Shown here piece after piece: positions 1 to 9,566 of a DNA stretch of 64,000 nt. The first letter of the stretch is position 1, and each line of letters opens with the position of its first letter. Under the pieces are notes generated by a model. That model did no database searches and was not told the origin of the DNA. It saw only the letters and a list, made by a program, of their open reading frames with translations. The DNA is taken from positions 682,001 through 746,000 of the forward strand of contig JBFXJP010000001.1 of assembly GCA_050174775.1 (NCBI GenBank), read 5' to 3'. The DNA is from CAYPGJ01 sp050174775 (GTDB lineage: Bacteria; Planctomycetota; Phycisphaerae; Phycisphaerales; UBA1924). Both the position numbers and the translations under genes were made by a program.

Positions 1-1317
<1,317 letters not shown>

Positions 1318-1365
1318 TCAGGCGACACACCCCAACTCTTTGCTCCCCAACAGGTAACGCACGCG

Positions 1366-1394
1366 TTGATCCGCCCTGCTCAGGGTGGTACCTT
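1366..1394 (+). promoter_or_regulatory. Candidate sigma-70-like promoter for the cold-shock gene
   Basis: TTGATC at 1366-1371 and TACCTT at 1389-1394 are separated by 17 bases and lie in the 216-bp gap between pnp and the cold-shock gene. The spacer carries a short palindrome (CCCTG/CAGGG). This would leave an untranslated leader of about 130 bases, as is common for cold-shock genes. It is a consensus match only. Confidence 0.35.
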
Positions 1395-1533
1395 ACGCAG
1401 ATAATCATCGCGTGCGCGAACCCTGCCGGGACGCAGGTGCGGCGCGCTCGCACGGAAACTACGGGCGGGTCGCCCGGTGTGCCACGCGCTGCTGTTTCGC
1501 GCGCTCCCGAGCCCCGACCAACGGAGGCGTCGT

Positions 1534-1818
1534 ATGAGTGCCTCACCAGAGCACAACCTCTCCGATATCACCGGAGAGGTGAAATGGTTTGATCCCAAAA
1601 AGGGCTTCGGTTTTATCGTCGGTCCCGAAGGGCAGGACATCTTCGTGCACTTCTCCGTCATCGAAGGCGACGGCTTCCGCGTCCTCAAGGACGGCTCCAA
1701 GGTCACCTACGACGCCGTCTTCGGCGACAAGGGCTGGCACGCCACACGCGTCATCCGGCATCCCGAGCTCGAAGTCGCGGTCCGCTCGCAGCGCCGCGCA
1801 CGCTCACCGCGCCGCTGA
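1534..1818 (+). CDS. Cold-shock domain protein (CspA family)
   Basis: This is a 94-residue single-stranded nucleic acid binding protein with one cold-shock domain at about residues 10-75. Both RNA-binding motifs are visible: RNP1-like KGFGFI and RNP2-like DIFVHF. The entry GEVKWFDPKKGFGFI is typical. After the domain there is a basic Arg-rich tail (RSQRRARSPRR), longer than in classical CspA and probably an added RNA contact. I chose the ATG at 1534 because it follows an ACGGAGGCG ribosome binding site and starts just before the domain; an upstream in-frame ATG at 1477 would add an Arg-rich segment without homology. It probably acts as an RNA chaperone in the cytoplasm. Confidence 0.93.
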   Translation: MSASPEHNLSDITGEVKWFDPKKGFGFIVGPEGQDIFVHFSVIEGDGFRVLKDGSKVTYDAVFGDKGWHATRVIRHPELEVAVRSQRRARSPRR

Positions 1819-1855
1819 CCCGCGCACCCCCTCCGCCTCTATATCCTGACACCCC

Positions 1856-2704
1856 GTGACCGCCGCTCCGTTCATCCTCGGCGCGCTCCTCGGCGCCATC
1901 CTCGCCGCCGGCGGCGCCTCCGTCCTCATCCTCCGGCGCGCGCGCCGCACACGCGAGGCCGAGCGCCGCGCACGCAACGCCGAGCGTCTCGCCGAGATCG
2001 GCGCCATGACCGGCGGCCTCGCCCACGAGATCAAGAACCCGCTCTCCTCCATCGCGCTCAACGCGCAGCTGCTCTCCGAGGCCTTCTCCGAGCTTCCCAT
2101 CGAGCCCGAAGACCGAGACCGCCTCTCGCGCCGCATCGGCTCGCTCCGCCGCGAGGTCGATCGTCTCCGCGACATCCTCGCCGACTTCCTCCAGTTCGCG
2201 GGCGCCGTGCACCTCGATCGCAGGCCCACCGATCTCAACGACGTCGTCTCCGAGCTGGCCGAGTTCTTCATGCCCCAGGCCGAGCAGGCCAACGTCCGCC
2301 TCCGCCTCGATCTTGCACACGAGCCCATCAACGCGAGCGCCGACGCGCCCCTGCTCAAGCAGGCCCTCCTCAACCTCGTCCTCAACGCCACCCAGGTCAT
2401 GACCGCACAGCCCGCCTCCGACGGCCGGCCCGCGGCCGAGCTCATCCTGCGCACCGAGCGCCGCAAGACCCCGGCAGGCCCTGAGGCGGCAATCCACGTC
2501 ATCGACACCGGCCCCGGCATCCCCCCGGACCGCCTCCCGCGCATCTTCGAGCCCTATTTCACCACCAGGCCCGGCGGCTCAGGCCTCGGCCTGCCCACCT
2601 CCAGACGCCTCGTCGAGGAGCACGGCGGGCGCATCGACGTCCATTCGGAGCCCGGCAAGGGCTCCGACTTCACCATCCGCATTCCCCTCGACCCCGAGCA
2701 GTAA
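1856..2704 (+). CDS. Membrane-anchored sensor histidine kinase (NtrB/ZraS-like)
   Basis: This is a 282-residue kinase starting at GTG. One N-terminal membrane helix (about residues 5-26) is followed by a basic coiled segment. The HisKA dimerisation domain carries the phospho-acceptor His57 in LAHEIKNPLSSIALNAQ. The HATPase domain has an N box (LNLVLNATQVM), G1 box (DTGPGIPP), F box (IFEPYFTTRPGGSG) and G2 (GLGLPTSRRL). There is no extracytoplasmic sensing loop and no clear PAS domain, so the input is probably a partner protein or the membrane itself. No response regulator is adjacent, so it is an orphan; the kinase subfamily commonly pairs with NtrC-type regulators. The family call is strong and the stimulus unknown. 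Confidence 0.9.
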   Translation: MTAAPFILGALLGAILAAGGASVLILRRARRTREAERRARNAERLAEIGAMTGGLAHEIKNPLSSIALNAQLLSEAFSELPIEPEDRDRLSRRIGSLRREVDRLRDILADFLQFAGAVHLDRRPTDLNDVVSELAEFFMPQAEQANVRLRLDLAHEPINASADAPLLKQALLNLVLNATQVMTAQPASDGRPAAELILRTERRKTPAGPEAAIHVIDTGPGIPPDRLPRIFEPYFTTRPGGSGLGLPTSRRLVEEHGGRIDVHSEPGKGSDFTIRIPLDPEQ

Positions 2705-2990
2705 TGCCGAGAGGGGTCTGTTTTACATAACATGTATTATCAGACGTAGTAGGGGGGTCGAGCCATTGGCGATCTCAGGGCGGGCCCCGCGCCGTGCAGT
2801 CCCGCTCCTGCGTGCCGCACCCCTCCTCACTCCAACCCTACCCGCCGCGCGTGCGCACAACGCCGCACGCCTCCATGCCTCCCGGCACGAACCCCGCGCA
2901 TCCCTACGATGCTCTCCCGCGCTCCTCGCGCGCCCTGTTTTACGTAACGAGCGCCACGCCCTTCACCAGACACTCCCGGACCCCCCAAGC
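2705..2990 (+). promoter_or_regulatory. Leader region upstream of ffh with a repeated 14-mer
   Basis: This 286-bp gap holds no gene I can support. It contains two near-identical 14-mers, CTGTTTTACATAAC at 2718-2731 and CTGTTTTACGTAAC at 2935-2948, 217 bp apart. They stand out as AT-rich islands in very GC-rich DNA. The second ends about 40 bases before the ffh start. They could be paired operator sites or promoter elements. No signal recognition particle RNA signature was found here. Confidence 0.35.
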
Positions 2991-4502
2991 ATGTTCGAAC
3001 GACTCTCCGACGCTTTCTCCTCCGCGCTCCGCAAGGTCTCCGGCAAATCCACCATCACCGAGGCCAATGTCCGCGAGACCCTCGAGGACGTCCGCTCCGC
3101 GCTCCTCGACGCCGACGTCAACTACGACGTCGCCAACGCCTTCGTCGACGCAGCATTCGAGGACGCCCAGGGCCGCAAGGTCACGCAGTCCCTCAAGCCC
3201 GCCGAGGAGATGGTCGGCGTCGTGCACGACCGACTCGTCGCGCTCATGGGCGGGCAGACAGAGGCCGCGGGCCTCCCCACCGGCGGCGCGCCCAACGTCC
3301 TTATGCTCTGCGGCCTGCAGGGCTCCGGCAAAACCACCACCGCCGGCAAGCTCGCCGCATACCTCAAAAAGCGCGGCCGCTCCGTCATGATCGCCGCGCT
3401 CGACCTCCAGCGCCCCGCCGCCGTCGATCAGCTCCGCATCGTGGCCGAGCAGGTCCGCGATGAGAGCCCCGGCGCGGCCCGCGTCCTCTTCTACGCCGAG
3501 CCCGACAAGTGCGCCGAGTACGGGCGAGCCGTGGGCGTGGCCGTCGACGTCTGCAAGCGCGCGCTCGCCGAAGCGAAGAAGCAGGGCGTCGACACCCTCA
3601 TCCTCGACACGGCCGGCCGTCTCCACGTCAACGACGATCTCATGGACGAGCTGCAGCGTGTCCACCGGACGGCAAGCCCCCAGGAGACCCTCCTCGTCCT
3701 CGACGCGATGACCGGCCAGGACGCGGTCTCCTCCGCGAAATCCTTCCACGAGCGCCTCACGCTCACCGGCGTCGTCCTCTCCAAGTTCGACTCCGACACG
3801 CGCGGCGGCGCCGCGCTCTCCGTCCGCGCCGTCACCGGCGCGCCCGTCCGATTCCTCGGCGTCGGCGAAAAGCTCGAAGCCCTCGAGGAGTTCCACGCCG
3901 AACGCGTCGCGGGCCGCATCCTCGGCATGGGCGACGTCGTCTCCCTCGTCGAGAAGGCGCGTGAGGAGGTCAGCGAGGAGGAGGCCGAAGCGCTCGCCGA
4001 GAAGATGGCCAAGGGCCAGTTCAACATGGAGGACTTCCTCGCGCAGATGCGCTCCCTCCGTCGCATGGGCCCGCTGAAGCAGATCATGGGCCTCCTGCCC
4101 GGTGTCGGCTCCGCGCTGAAGGACGTCAATGTCGACGAGTCTCACCTCAACCGCATCGAGGGCATCGTCAACTCGATGACCCCCGCCGAGCGCCGGGACA
4201 TCTCCCTCCTCAACAACTCCCGCAGGCGCCGCATCGCCAAAGGCTCCGCATCGACCCCCGACGAGGTGGCGAAGCTCGTCAAGCAGTTCGAGGCCGTGGC
4301 CAAGTTCTCCAAGCAGATGGCCGGCATGGGCATGTTCGGCCAGGTGAAGGCCATGCGCGAGATGAAGAGCCTGGCCGGCGCCGACGCCGCAGGGCTCCCG
4401 GGCATGGGCGCCGGAATGCCCGCGGGCTTCCCGGGCTTCGGCACGCGCAAGTCGACCCATACCGCGAGCCCCAAGGCCAAGTACAAGAAGCGCAAGCGCT
4501 GA
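2991..4502 (+). CDS. ffh: Signal recognition particle protein Ffh
   Basis: This is a 503-residue SRP54-type GTPase that binds signal peptides of nascent membrane and secreted proteins and delivers ribosomes to FtsY. The N domain covers about residues 1-85. The G domain has the P-loop GLQGSGKTTTAGK (about 108-120), the DLQRPAA motif, the switch DTAGRLH and the SKFDSDTRGG motif. The M domain has the methionine-rich helices (MAGMGMFGQVKAMREMKSL) and a basic C-terminus (KAKYKKRKR). It is longer than the usual 440-460 residues because of a Gly/Met/Pro-rich tail. The ATG at 2991 matches the family N-terminus (MFERLSDAF); the reading frame is open further upstream but without homology. It converges on the next gene with a 7-bp gap. 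Confidence 0.96.
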   Translation: MFERLSDAFSSALRKVSGKSTITEANVRETLEDVRSALLDADVNYDVANAFVDAAFEDAQGRKVTQSLKPAEEMVGVVHDRLVALMGGQTEAAGLPTGGAPNVLMLCGLQGSGKTTTAGKLAAYLKKRGRSVMIAALDLQRPAAVDQLRIVAEQVRDESPGAARVLFYAEPDKCAEYGRAVGVAVDVCKRALAEAKKQGVDTLILDTAGRLHVNDDLMDELQRVHRTASPQETLLVLDAMTGQDAVSSAKSFHERLTLTGVVLSKFDSDTRGGAALSVRAVTGAPVRFLGVGEKLEALEEFHAERVAGRILGMGDVVSLVEKAREEVSEEEAEALAEKMAKGQFNMEDFLAQMRSLRRMGPLKQIMGLLPGVGSALKDVNVDESHLNRIEGIVNSMTPAERRDISLLNNSRRRRIAKGSASTPDEVAKLVKQFEAVAKFSKQMAGMGMFGQVKAMREMKSLAGADAAGLPGMGAGMPAGFPGFGTRKSTHTASPKAKYKKRKR

Positions 4503-4509
4503 TCGACCC

Positions 4510-5925
4510 TCACTCCGGTCGCGGACGCTTCGGCTTCGTCTCGTTCGCGGATTCCCCGATCGGCAGCGGGTCCGGCGCGTTCCCCTCCGCCCACGCGCGA
4601 TACCTCGGCCAGAACACCTCCACAGCAAGGATCTTCAGGCACGCCGCGGCAGGGATCGCCAGCAGCACGCCGTACACGCCCGCGAGCGCCCCGGCGCCGA
4701 GCACGGCCACCATGATCGTGGGCGTGTCCAGCCCCGTCTCCTTGCCCTGGATGATCGGCGTCAGCACGTAGTCGTCGATCGTCTGAATCCCCCAGTACAC
4801 GAGCGTCGGCAGCAGCAGGATCAGCCACCACGCCATGGGCTCCTGGCTCCCCAGCTCAGACACCCACAGCGCGCCGATGGCCGTCGGCCACGAGAGCAAC
4901 GCGAGGTACGGCACGATCGCGAGCAACCCCGTCAGCACGCCGATCACCACCGGCGCCGGCACGCCGATGGCCCAGTACCCGATCGTGAACAGCACCGCGA
5001 GAATCGCCGAGATCGTGATGCGCCCGCGCACGAACCCCGAGATCGCGCGGTCCATCTTCTTGGCGATGCGCACCGTGCGATCCCGGTTCTTCTCCGGGAT
5101 GAGCGAGTGCCCCAGCGAGTACGCGCCACCCAGACCCACCGACCAGAAGAAGAAGAAGAACGGCGTCAGGAAGAACGCCATGAAGATCATCGTCCCCGCC
5201 GAGGTCGCGAACGCCCACCCCGCCACCACCGCGCTCCGCCCCCCTCCCGCGATCGTCTTCCCCACCTGCCCCGGGTTCTTCACGATGAGCGCTTCGAGAC
5301 GATCGAGCACCGACTTGGTCTCGCCCTCCGCGCCCTTGGGCTCGCTGCCCGCGGGCGTCGCGCCCTGCGGCGCGCCCGCGGGAGGCGCTGCCCCCTGCTC
5401 GTTGACTGGCGCGCCGGACGCCCTTTCCTCAGGCGGCCCTGCGCCCTCTTCCGGGTCCGACTCCAGCGAAGCGAACGCGCGCCCCACCTCGGCCCCCGTC
5501 AGGCTCGACTGCGCGCGGTCCAGACGCTCCAGCGTCTCCTCGATCTGACGGCGGATCTCCGGCCAGTTCGCCCGCAGCTCCCCCGTCGCCCGCACCGTCT
5601 GCACCGTGGCGAGCCCGGCAGCGCCGATGAGGGGCACGCCGATCCCGATCACCATCCCCACCACCACGATCCCCGACGCCCACGTCCGACCCGTCCGCCG
5701 CGCCAGTCGACGCACCACCGGCTCGAACAGATACGCGAGCGCGAGACCCACGAGCACCGGCGTCATCACGACGCGCATCAGGTACCCGACGTACACCAGC
5801 CCGATCACGGCCGCGATCACGGCCACGTCGCGCACCGCCTGCAACTCCCACAGATGCAGACGCGCGATGTCCCCCGCCGTGTCGCCGTCACCCGTTGGCT
5901 GTGAACCTTGGTTCGCTCGGCTCAT
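4510..5925 (-). CDS. AI-2E family (PerM/TqsA-type) membrane permease
   Basis: This is a 471-residue polytopic membrane protein of the AI-2E transporter superfamily. It has the usual pattern: two or three helices near the N-terminus, a long hydrophilic central loop (here about 120 residues, rich in Glu, Pro and Ala, with low-complexity GAPPEERASGAPVNEQ-like sequence) and five or so C-terminal helices. The conserved tail is visible, with a VPAPVVIGVLTGLLAIVPYL segment and then a QTIDDYVLTPIIQGK motif followed by hydrophobic helices. Family members export AI-2 or exchange ions; the substrate here is unknown. ATG at 5925 is preferred; a GTG nine codons upstream (5952) is possible. It is convergent with ffh. 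Confidence 0.88.
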   Translation of the reverse strand: MSRANQGSQPTGDGDTAGDIARLHLWELQAVRDVAVIAAVIGLVYVGYLMRVVMTPVLVGLALAYLFEPVVRRLARRTGRTWASGIVVVGMVIGIGVPLIGAAGLATVQTVRATGELRANWPEIRRQIEETLERLDRAQSSLTGAEVGRAFASLESDPEEGAGPPEERASGAPVNEQGAAPPAGAPQGATPAGSEPKGAEGETKSVLDRLEALIVKNPGQVGKTIAGGGRSAVVAGWAFATSAGTMIFMAFFLTPFFFFFWSVGLGGAYSLGHSLIPEKNRDRTVRIAKKMDRAISGFVRGRITISAILAVLFTIGYWAIGVPAPVVIGVLTGLLAIVPYLALLSWPTAIGALWVSELGSQEPMAWWLILLLPTLVYWGIQTIDDYVLTPIIQGKETGLDTPTIMVAVLGAGALAGVYGVLLAIPAAACLKILAVEVFWPRYRAWAEGNAPDPLPIGESANETKPKRPRPE

Positions 5926-5999
5926 GCGCAGCCAGCGTACCCGCCCGGACACTCCCCCGCCTTCTCACACACACAGATCCCCGTCGGGATCGTCCGAGA

Positions 6000-6392
6000 T
6001 CAGAGCACCTCGACGCAGCCGAACGCCTCGTCGAACGCGTACACGTCTCGGAAGTCCTCGATCGTGTCCTCCTCGGACGTCCGCAGCACGCCCGACTCCA
6101 CCATGTCGAAGACGATGCGACCGAAGTCCAGCGTCTCGCGAACCCCCCACCGACGAAGCACCACCCCGGCCAAGCGCCCCCACTTCTCCACGGCCAGCGA
6201 CCGAAGACCGATGCACAACTGCCGGCCGGTCACGTGCGAGTTCTCGCCGATCTCCGCGTCACCCACCTCGCCGCCATGCACCATGCGAACGGTGTGCGCG
6301 AGGCCCTCTCGAACAAACTCCATCGCTTCCGCCGGATACGTCCGTCGTTCGACGGTGACACGCGACACGCTCTGGGCAATCGACTTGGCCAC
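6000..6392 (-). CDS. Minf_1886-like Verrucomicrobia/Planctomycetes-restricted protein
   Basis: This is a 130-residue protein that I recognise as the small family restricted to Planctomycetes and Verrucomicrobia (Minf_1886/TIGR04138 type). The hallmarks are AMEFVREGLAHTVRM near the N-terminus, VTGRQLCIGLRSLA in the middle, and at the end RRWGVRETLDFGRIVFDM followed by EEDTIEDFRDVYAFDEAF. The biochemical role is unknown. The GTG at 6392 is chosen because it follows a GGAG sequence at 8-base spacing and starts right before the conserved part; the open frame extends upstream into the next gene without homology. It lies downstream of the DNA glycosylase on the same strand and may be its last co-transcribed gene. 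This is a useful lineage marker. Confidence 0.82.
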   Translation of the reverse strand: MAKSIAQSVSRVTVERRTYPAEAMEFVREGLAHTVRMVHGGEVGDAEIGENSHVTGRQLCIGLRSLAVEKWGRLAGVVLRRWGVRETLDFGRIVFDMVESGVLRTSEEDTIEDFRDVYAFDEAFGCVEVL

Positions 6393-6456
6393 GACTCGTG
6401 CTCCACGCGCCCCAACACCCACGGGGCGACGAACTGTATCGGCCCAACGCTCATTC

Positions 6457-7092
6457 TCAAGCCACAGGACGCCCGCGACTTGCAAAACGGCTCCCACGCA
6501 CAAACCACCGAAGCGGCGCCTTCCCCCACTCCCGCGCGTACTCCACCCCCACTCGGGCAGTGTTTTCGAGCGGTCTCGACGCGCCCCCGTCCCCCAACCA
6601 CTCAACGAACAAACGGGGGTGCACGCCCAGGTCCACCCCGTCCTGACGCAGATCGATCCCCAGCGCCTGGGTCAGCTTCGCAGGCCCGGAGCACAGATCT
6701 TCCACCCGAACCGCCTTCCCCCCACGACCGCGCCGCCGACGAGACATGAGCCCCATCCCCTCTTCCGGCTCGAGAGCCCTGATCAGCACGGCCGTCGGTT
6801 CTCCCTCTCGTCCGCACACCACGTTCATGCAGTGGTGCATTCCGTACGTGAAATAGACGTACGCCGTGCCCGCGTGCGCGTACATCGACGCATTTCTCGC
6901 CGTCCGTCGCCCCCCGAACGTGTGCGCCGCGCGGTCCTCAACGCCGAGATACGCCTCAGTCTCAACGATGATGCCCGACACGCGCGTGCCCCCGCGCGTC
7001 ACGTGCACGAGCCGATGCCCGATGATCCGCTGCGCCAGCGTGATCGCGTCGATCGAATAGTCGCACCGCGTCCACCTCCGCGCGCCGCTCAT
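6457..7092 (-). CDS. 3-methyladenine DNA glycosylase (AAG/Mpg family)
   Basis: This is a 211-residue base-excision repair glycosylase of the AAG fold, which removes alkylated purines. The recognisable path is AQRIIGHRLVH, then SGIIVETEAYLGVEDRAAH containing the catalytic Glu region, TARNASMYAHAGTAYVYFTYGMHHCMN with the substrate-intercalating Tyr region, and AVLIRALEPEEGM. The later segments SGPAKLTQALGID and the C-terminal region are also family typical. The length matches bacterial members (about 190-210). Its ATG overlaps the stop of the upstream amidohydrolase gene as ATGA, so the two are translationally coupled. Confidence in the family is high. Confidence 0.94.
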   Translation of the reverse strand: MSGARRWTRCDYSIDAITLAQRIIGHRLVHVTRGGTRVSGIIVETEAYLGVEDRAAHTFGGRRTARNASMYAHAGTAYVYFTYGMHHCMNVVCGREGEPTAVLIRALEPEEGMGLMSRRRRGRGGKAVRVEDLCSGPAKLTQALGIDLRQDGVDLGVHPRLFVEWLGDGGASRPLENTARVGVEYAREWGKAPLRWFVRGSRFASRGRPVA

Positions 7093-8441
7093 GGCGACCC
7101 GGTCTCAACCAGGCGCGGATCGAGCCACGCGCCGCGCGAGACCCACGACACCCCCCCACCGCGCCCGATCACCGCCTCTTCCGCGCGCTCATCGCGCCCC
7201 ATCTCCCCCACCTCCACCCCGATGATCCCCCCCACCGCTCCCCCCTCGAAGTCATGCGATGAAGACAGCCCCAGCGCCCGCGCGGAGTTCGACGTGATCA
7301 TCCGCAGCAACAACGCCGCCTCCCGACACCCCGCGCTCCAGAGATGCCGCGCCTCATCGAGAGGGCTGATGCGATCCGACCCGGCTCCGGGGGGAAGGTT
7401 GATCACCGAGTCCGTGCCCAGGCACACGTTCACCCCAGCCTCCACCATCTCACGCCACCGGTGCGCCCCCAGACGGGGCGTGTGCCCGAAGTACACGTGT
7501 CCGCGCGGGCAGTACGCCACCGCGATCTCGCGCTGCGCGAGCCGCGACAGGTGCGCATCCTCACAATCGTTGACGTGCGCGAACATCCAGCGCGCGCCCC
7601 CCCCGGGCTCGATCATGTCGAGCGCGAGGTCCACCGGGTGGGCGCCCCGACCGAAGTGCTCGAGCAGGGAGTCATCCCACACGCCGAACGATTCGAGGAA
7701 CGCGCGGAACGGCCCCGTCCCCTCCCGGATCAGCTCCCGCTCCTCGATGCTCTCTGCAACGTGCGTGCAGACGTACAACCCCTCACCTCGGCTCTTCCCG
7801 AACGCCCCGCGCCCGGCCGAGTACGGCGCGTGGGGCGAAAGGCCCTCACGCATGGCCGATCTCGATCTCTCTGATGTGGCACGCGCAACGATGTCACCAG
7901 CCCGGGTAGCCCCGCCCGCGTCGTCCTTCCCGATCCCGAAGACCTCTCTGTAGCACACCCCCCCCACCGCTTCCCCCCGGTGCTCCTCGAGCGGGACGAG
8001 CGACCCGCCCCCACAAATGTCCCCCACCCCCGCGACGCCCCCGGCCAGGCTCTTGGCGATCCCCGCTCGCACCGAGCCACGGATGGCTTCGGGGGAGGTG
8101 GCCCGCTCCCGGATCACCATCCGGATCCAGGTGACAAAGCCGTCAGCCGGGGAGTGCGGACGGGGGCCCACGTGGGTCAGGTCGAGGTGGGTGTGGGCGT
8201 TCACGAAGGCGGGCGTAAGCACCTTGCTCGGCAAGGAGATGCGCACCGCGCCCGACGACGCGGGATGCCGGTCGGCGTCCCCCGGATGCCCGGCGAAGAG
8301 CACCCGGGTCGACGCGTCGTCGTTTTCGATGATGAGTGTCCCGGGGGTCGAGGAGACGCCCCGTCCGTCGGTGACGCCGGCCGCATCGAGGCGCAGCGTG
8401 CGGTTCGAGATTCTCGCTCCTGAGGGTGTCAACCGATTCAT
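7089..8441 (-). CDS. Metal-dependent amidohydrolase / nucleoside-type deaminase
   Basis: This is a 450-residue TIM-barrel hydrolase of the amidohydrolase superfamily (cytosine deaminase/chlorohydrolase branch). The metal ligands are visible: HTH in VNAHTHLDL (about residues 82-84), a His in SPHAPYSAG, a His in CTHVAES, HVND in the middle and the catalytic Asp in CLGTDSVINLPPG. The SPLDEARHLW motif after that Asp is typical of S-adenosylhomocysteine, guanine or aminodeoxyfutalosine deaminases. I cannot separate these from sequence alone; a futalosine-route deaminase is a reasonable candidate in this phylum. It is followed by the DNA glycosylase with a 4-bp overlap. It diverges from the OmpA-like lipoprotein gene across a 140-bp promoter region. 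Confidence 0.85.
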   Translation of the reverse strand: MNRLTPSGARISNRTLRLDAAGVTDGRGVSSTPGTLIIENDDASTRVLFAGHPGDADRHPASSGAVRISLPSKVLTPAFVNAHTHLDLTHVGPRPHSPADGFVTWIRMVIRERATSPEAIRGSVRAGIAKSLAGGVAGVGDICGGGSLVPLEEHRGEAVGGVCYREVFGIGKDDAGGATRAGDIVARATSERSRSAMREGLSPHAPYSAGRGAFGKSRGEGLYVCTHVAESIEERELIREGTGPFRAFLESFGVWDDSLLEHFGRGAHPVDLALDMIEPGGGARWMFAHVNDCEDAHLSRLAQREIAVAYCPRGHVYFGHTPRLGAHRWREMVEAGVNVCLGTDSVINLPPGAGSDRISPLDEARHLWSAGCREAALLLRMITSNSARALGLSSSHDFEGGAVGGIIGVEVGEMGRDERAEEAVIGRGGGVSWVSRGAWLDPRLVETGSP

Positions 8442-8581
8442 GCTCCACCCCGGATTTCGTCGATTCTTGAAGCGCGCAGCCGTCCGCGCGGACGGTCAGC
8501 GTATCCTTGGGAACACGACAGGGCGTGATGGGATTGGAACCCGCCGCCCCGCAGAAGACTCGACGCGAAGGAGCGCTCCCT

Positions 8582-9436
8582 ATGCCGTCCCGCTTGTTCA
8601 CCGTCCTCGCCGCGGCAGGGCTCACCGTCGCCAGCCTCACCGGCTGCGCGGCCCAGCAGAAGTATCAGGAACTCGACGCGGCCTACCGCACGGAGCTCTC
8701 CCGCCGGCAGGAGCTCGAGCAGCAGGTCGACTCGCTCCGCCAGGAGATCGACGCCCTGCAGGCTCGGCTCGCCGACTCGGAGGGGGCGTTCGGCTCGGCT
8801 TCCGGCACGAATCAGGAGCTGCGCGACAGACTGGCGCGCCTGCTCGATCAGTACCGTCAGTTGGAGGAAAGGCTGAACGGGCTTGGAGTTGCGCTCAATC
8901 CGGAGACGGACGCCGCGCTGCAGGCGCTCGCGGCTCAGTACCCCGGTCTGATCACGTACGACGCGCAGCGCGGTTTGCTGCGGTTTGCGAGCGATCTGAC
9001 GTTCGACCTGGGCTCGGCTGAGGTTCGCTCGGAGGCTCGTCAGAGCCTCGAGCAGCTCGCTCGAGTTCTAAACTCCTCCTCGGCCACGAATTACGACCTG
9101 CGCATCGTGGGTCACACGGACAACGTGCGGATCTCTTCGGGCACGGCTTCTCGCCACCCGACGAACACGCACCTGTCGGCGCACCGCGCGATTGCCGTGC
9201 GGGATGTGCTTGCCAGCGGCGGGGTTACGCCTGTCCGCATGCAGGTTGCCGGCTGGGGTGAGTACCGCCCGGCGGTGCCGAATCGGGCCGGTCGGGGCGG
9301 GACGGTGGAGAATCGTCGGGTGGAGATCTTCATCCTGCCGGCGACGCCTTCGATCCCGGTGGACGCGCCGACGAGCACGCCGAGCCAGCCACAAGCACCG
9401 GCTTCGCGCGCACCGGCCGAGATCCCGATCAAGTAA
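8582..9436 (+). CDS. OmpA/Pal-like peptidoglycan-binding lipoprotein
   Basis: This is a 284-residue exported lipoprotein. The signal peptide ends in a lipobox (SLTGC, Cys at about residue 21). An acidic coiled coil follows (about 25-95, ELEQQVDSLRQEIDALQARL and RQLEERLNGL), then a C-terminal OmpA domain (about 130-255) with the peptidoglycan-binding signature NTHLSAHRAIAVRDVL and GWGEYRPAVPN. The last 30 residues are Pro/Ala rich. It probably ties the outer membrane to the cell wall, like Pal or planctomycete OmpA proteins. The ATG at 8582 follows a GAAGGAG site. A strong hairpin terminator follows. No tol genes are adjacent. Confidence 0.92.
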   Translation: MPSRLFTVLAAAGLTVASLTGCAAQQKYQELDAAYRTELSRRQELEQQVDSLRQEIDALQARLADSEGAFGSASGTNQELRDRLARLLDQYRQLEERLNGLGVALNPETDAALQALAAQYPGLITYDAQRGLLRFASDLTFDLGSAEVRSEARQSLEQLARVLNSSSATNYDLRIVGHTDNVRISSGTASRHPTNTHLSAHRAIAVRDVLASGGVTPVRMQVAGWGEYRPAVPNRAGRGGTVENRRVEIFILPATPSIPVDAPTSTPSQPQAPASRAPAEIPIK

Positions 9437-9464
9437 GACCCTTCGCGGTTGACTGGAATCAAGG

Positions 9465-9496
9465 GCGCCCCGCTTCACGGCGGGGCGCTTCTTTTG
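9465..9496 (+). terminator. Rho-independent terminator after the OmpA-like gene
   Basis: A perfect 9-bp stem (GCGCCCCGC at 9465-9473 pairing with GCGGGGCGC at 9480-9488) with a 6-base loop is followed by TTCTTTT. It is 28 bases after the lipoprotein stop. Confidence 0.85.
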
Positions 9497-9566
9497 GCCG
9501 AGACGGTGTTGTTGCGGGGCTTGCGCGCGCAGGTGGCCGTCTTGTGGAGGGGGTAGATTTGGGGTC

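Noticed and set aside
2705..2990. Signal recognition particle RNA gene near ffh
   Set aside because: The conserved GGAAGGAAGCAGCC-type loop is absent.
2940..4628. Long minus-strand frame opposite ffh
   Set aside because: Antisense shadow of ffh; no start context or domain.
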